From NCBI GenBank assembly GCA_013813945.1, contig JACCQV010000416.1, positions 1 through 5,534 of the forward strand: DNA of 5,534 bases, written 5' to 3'. Source of the DNA: Deltaproteobacteria bacterium (lineage in GTDB: Bacteria; Myxococcota_A; Polyangia; Haliangiales; Haliangiaceae). A model generated the notes under the pieces. The model was not told the DNA's origin. It was given only the letters and a program-made list of their open reading frames with translations, and searched no databases. The translations under genes and the position numbers were made by a program. This document shows positions 5,069 through 5,534 of the stretch, piece by piece (position 1 is the first letter of the stretch; every line of letters begins with the position of its first letter).

Positions 5069-5534
5069 ATGAGTAGGTGGCCCGACCAACTCATCTCGAT
5101 CTTCGTGATCGCGATCGCCTGTCTGTCCTCGGCTGGATGTGACGAGCTCGACGGTCGCAACCGGACCCGCCAGGGCAACCGGATGTTCCGCGAGACGAAG
5201 TTCGTCGATGCCGTCGCCGAGTACGAGCGTGCGCTGAAGACGGTCGACGACCCGATCATCCACTACAACCTCGGCCTCGCGTACTCCAAGGTGTTCAAGC
5301 CCGGCGTCGACAAGCCGAAGCGGCTCGGCCTCAAGGACACGTTCGTCTGCGACAGCATTCCGAACACGAAGATCGTCTCGGAGAGCGTCTGCGTCAAAGA
5401 CGGCGAGCGCCGGTACGATGAGTGCGACGCGAAGACCGTCTGCGCCTCGAGCTACGAGTGCAAGCAGGTCGATCTCTGCACCATCGAAGGACCTCAGCTC
5501 GCGGAGGCTGCGGCAACGCACTTCCAGGTGTGGC
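5069..5534 (+). CDS. TPR-containing lipoprotein with Cys-rich insertion (3' end outside window)
   Basis: The frame is open from ATG 5069 to the window end (155 codons visible, truncated by the window). The N-terminus is a lipoprotein signal: hydrophobic ISIFVIAIACLSSAGC with the lipobox SAGC, lipidated Cys24, followed by Asp25. Asp after the Cys retains lipoproteins in the inner membrane in E. coli; whether that rule holds here is unknown. Residues 36-77 form one TPR-like helical hairpin (GNRMF...AVAEYERALK...IIHYNLGLAYSKVF). A loop of about 60 residues follows with six cysteines (94, 108, 119, 125, 131, 137) and many charged residues. A helix EAAATHFQVW then appears to resume the TPR register at the edge. 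The protein is probably a periplasm-facing scaffold; no partner can be named. The start is fixed by the signal peptide and the promoter 10 nt upstream. Confidence 0.85.
   Translation, partial: MSRWPDQLISIFVIAIACLSSAGCDELDGRNRTRQGNRMFRETKFVDAVAEYERALKTVDDPIIHYNLGLAYSKVFKPGVDKPKRLGLKDTFVCDSIPNTKIVSESVCVKDGERRYDECDAKTVCASSYECKQVDLCTIEGPQLAEAAATHFQVW

Noticed and set aside
1..5534. CRISPR array, tRNA or rRNA genes
   Set aside because: No regularly spaced identical repeats and no cloverleaf or rRNA core sequences were seen on either strand.

Overview
This is a GC-rich window whose coding style (GTG starts, G/C at third codon positions, a Cys-rich TPR lipoprotein, a proline-rich membrane-anchored protein) suggests a Myxococcota bacterium, perhaps near Haliangium/Kofleriaceae. 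The taxonomic call is inference from style and gene content, not from a marker gene.

Layout. Positions 1-219 hold the C-terminal tail of an unidentified protein, followed 3 nt later by a small exported, probably outer-membrane, beta-rich protein (223-753). On the minus strand, two genes run toward it: a 131-aa orphan (1538-1933) and a ~230-aa protein with an Imm33/DUF2185-like C-terminal half (792-1484). Divergent from them is a two-gene cofactor operon: nadC (quinolinate phosphoribosyltransferase, NAD synthesis) overlapping by 4 nt with a monofunctional birA (biotin-protein ligase). Positions 4289-4918 encode a single-pass membrane protein with a proline-rich linker and a C-terminal domain resembling the AgmX/TonB-C type. 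From 5069 to the window edge there is the start of a TPR lipoprotein.

The most unusual part lies between birA and the membrane protein. A ~511-bp cassette (about 3762-4272) has perfect 11-13 bp terminal inverted repeats and a second, inner 15-bp inverted match. A 12-bp direct repeat flanks it like a target-site duplication. Its arms are built from degenerate hexamers of the form NTNRAC. It carries a decayed gene for an S23/IVS-type four-helix-bundle protein, with one TAG nonsense codon and two frameshifts that cancel each other. It looks like a small non-autonomous mobile element, comparable to the intervening sequences of 23S rRNA, that landed on the -10 region of the downstream gene.

A second pattern runs through the window. 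Five start codons each have a TAnnnT-like or close -10 hexamer ending only 6-10 nt upstream, which predicts leaderless or nearly leaderless mRNAs. This also helps choose the nadC start (2041 rather than 2023).
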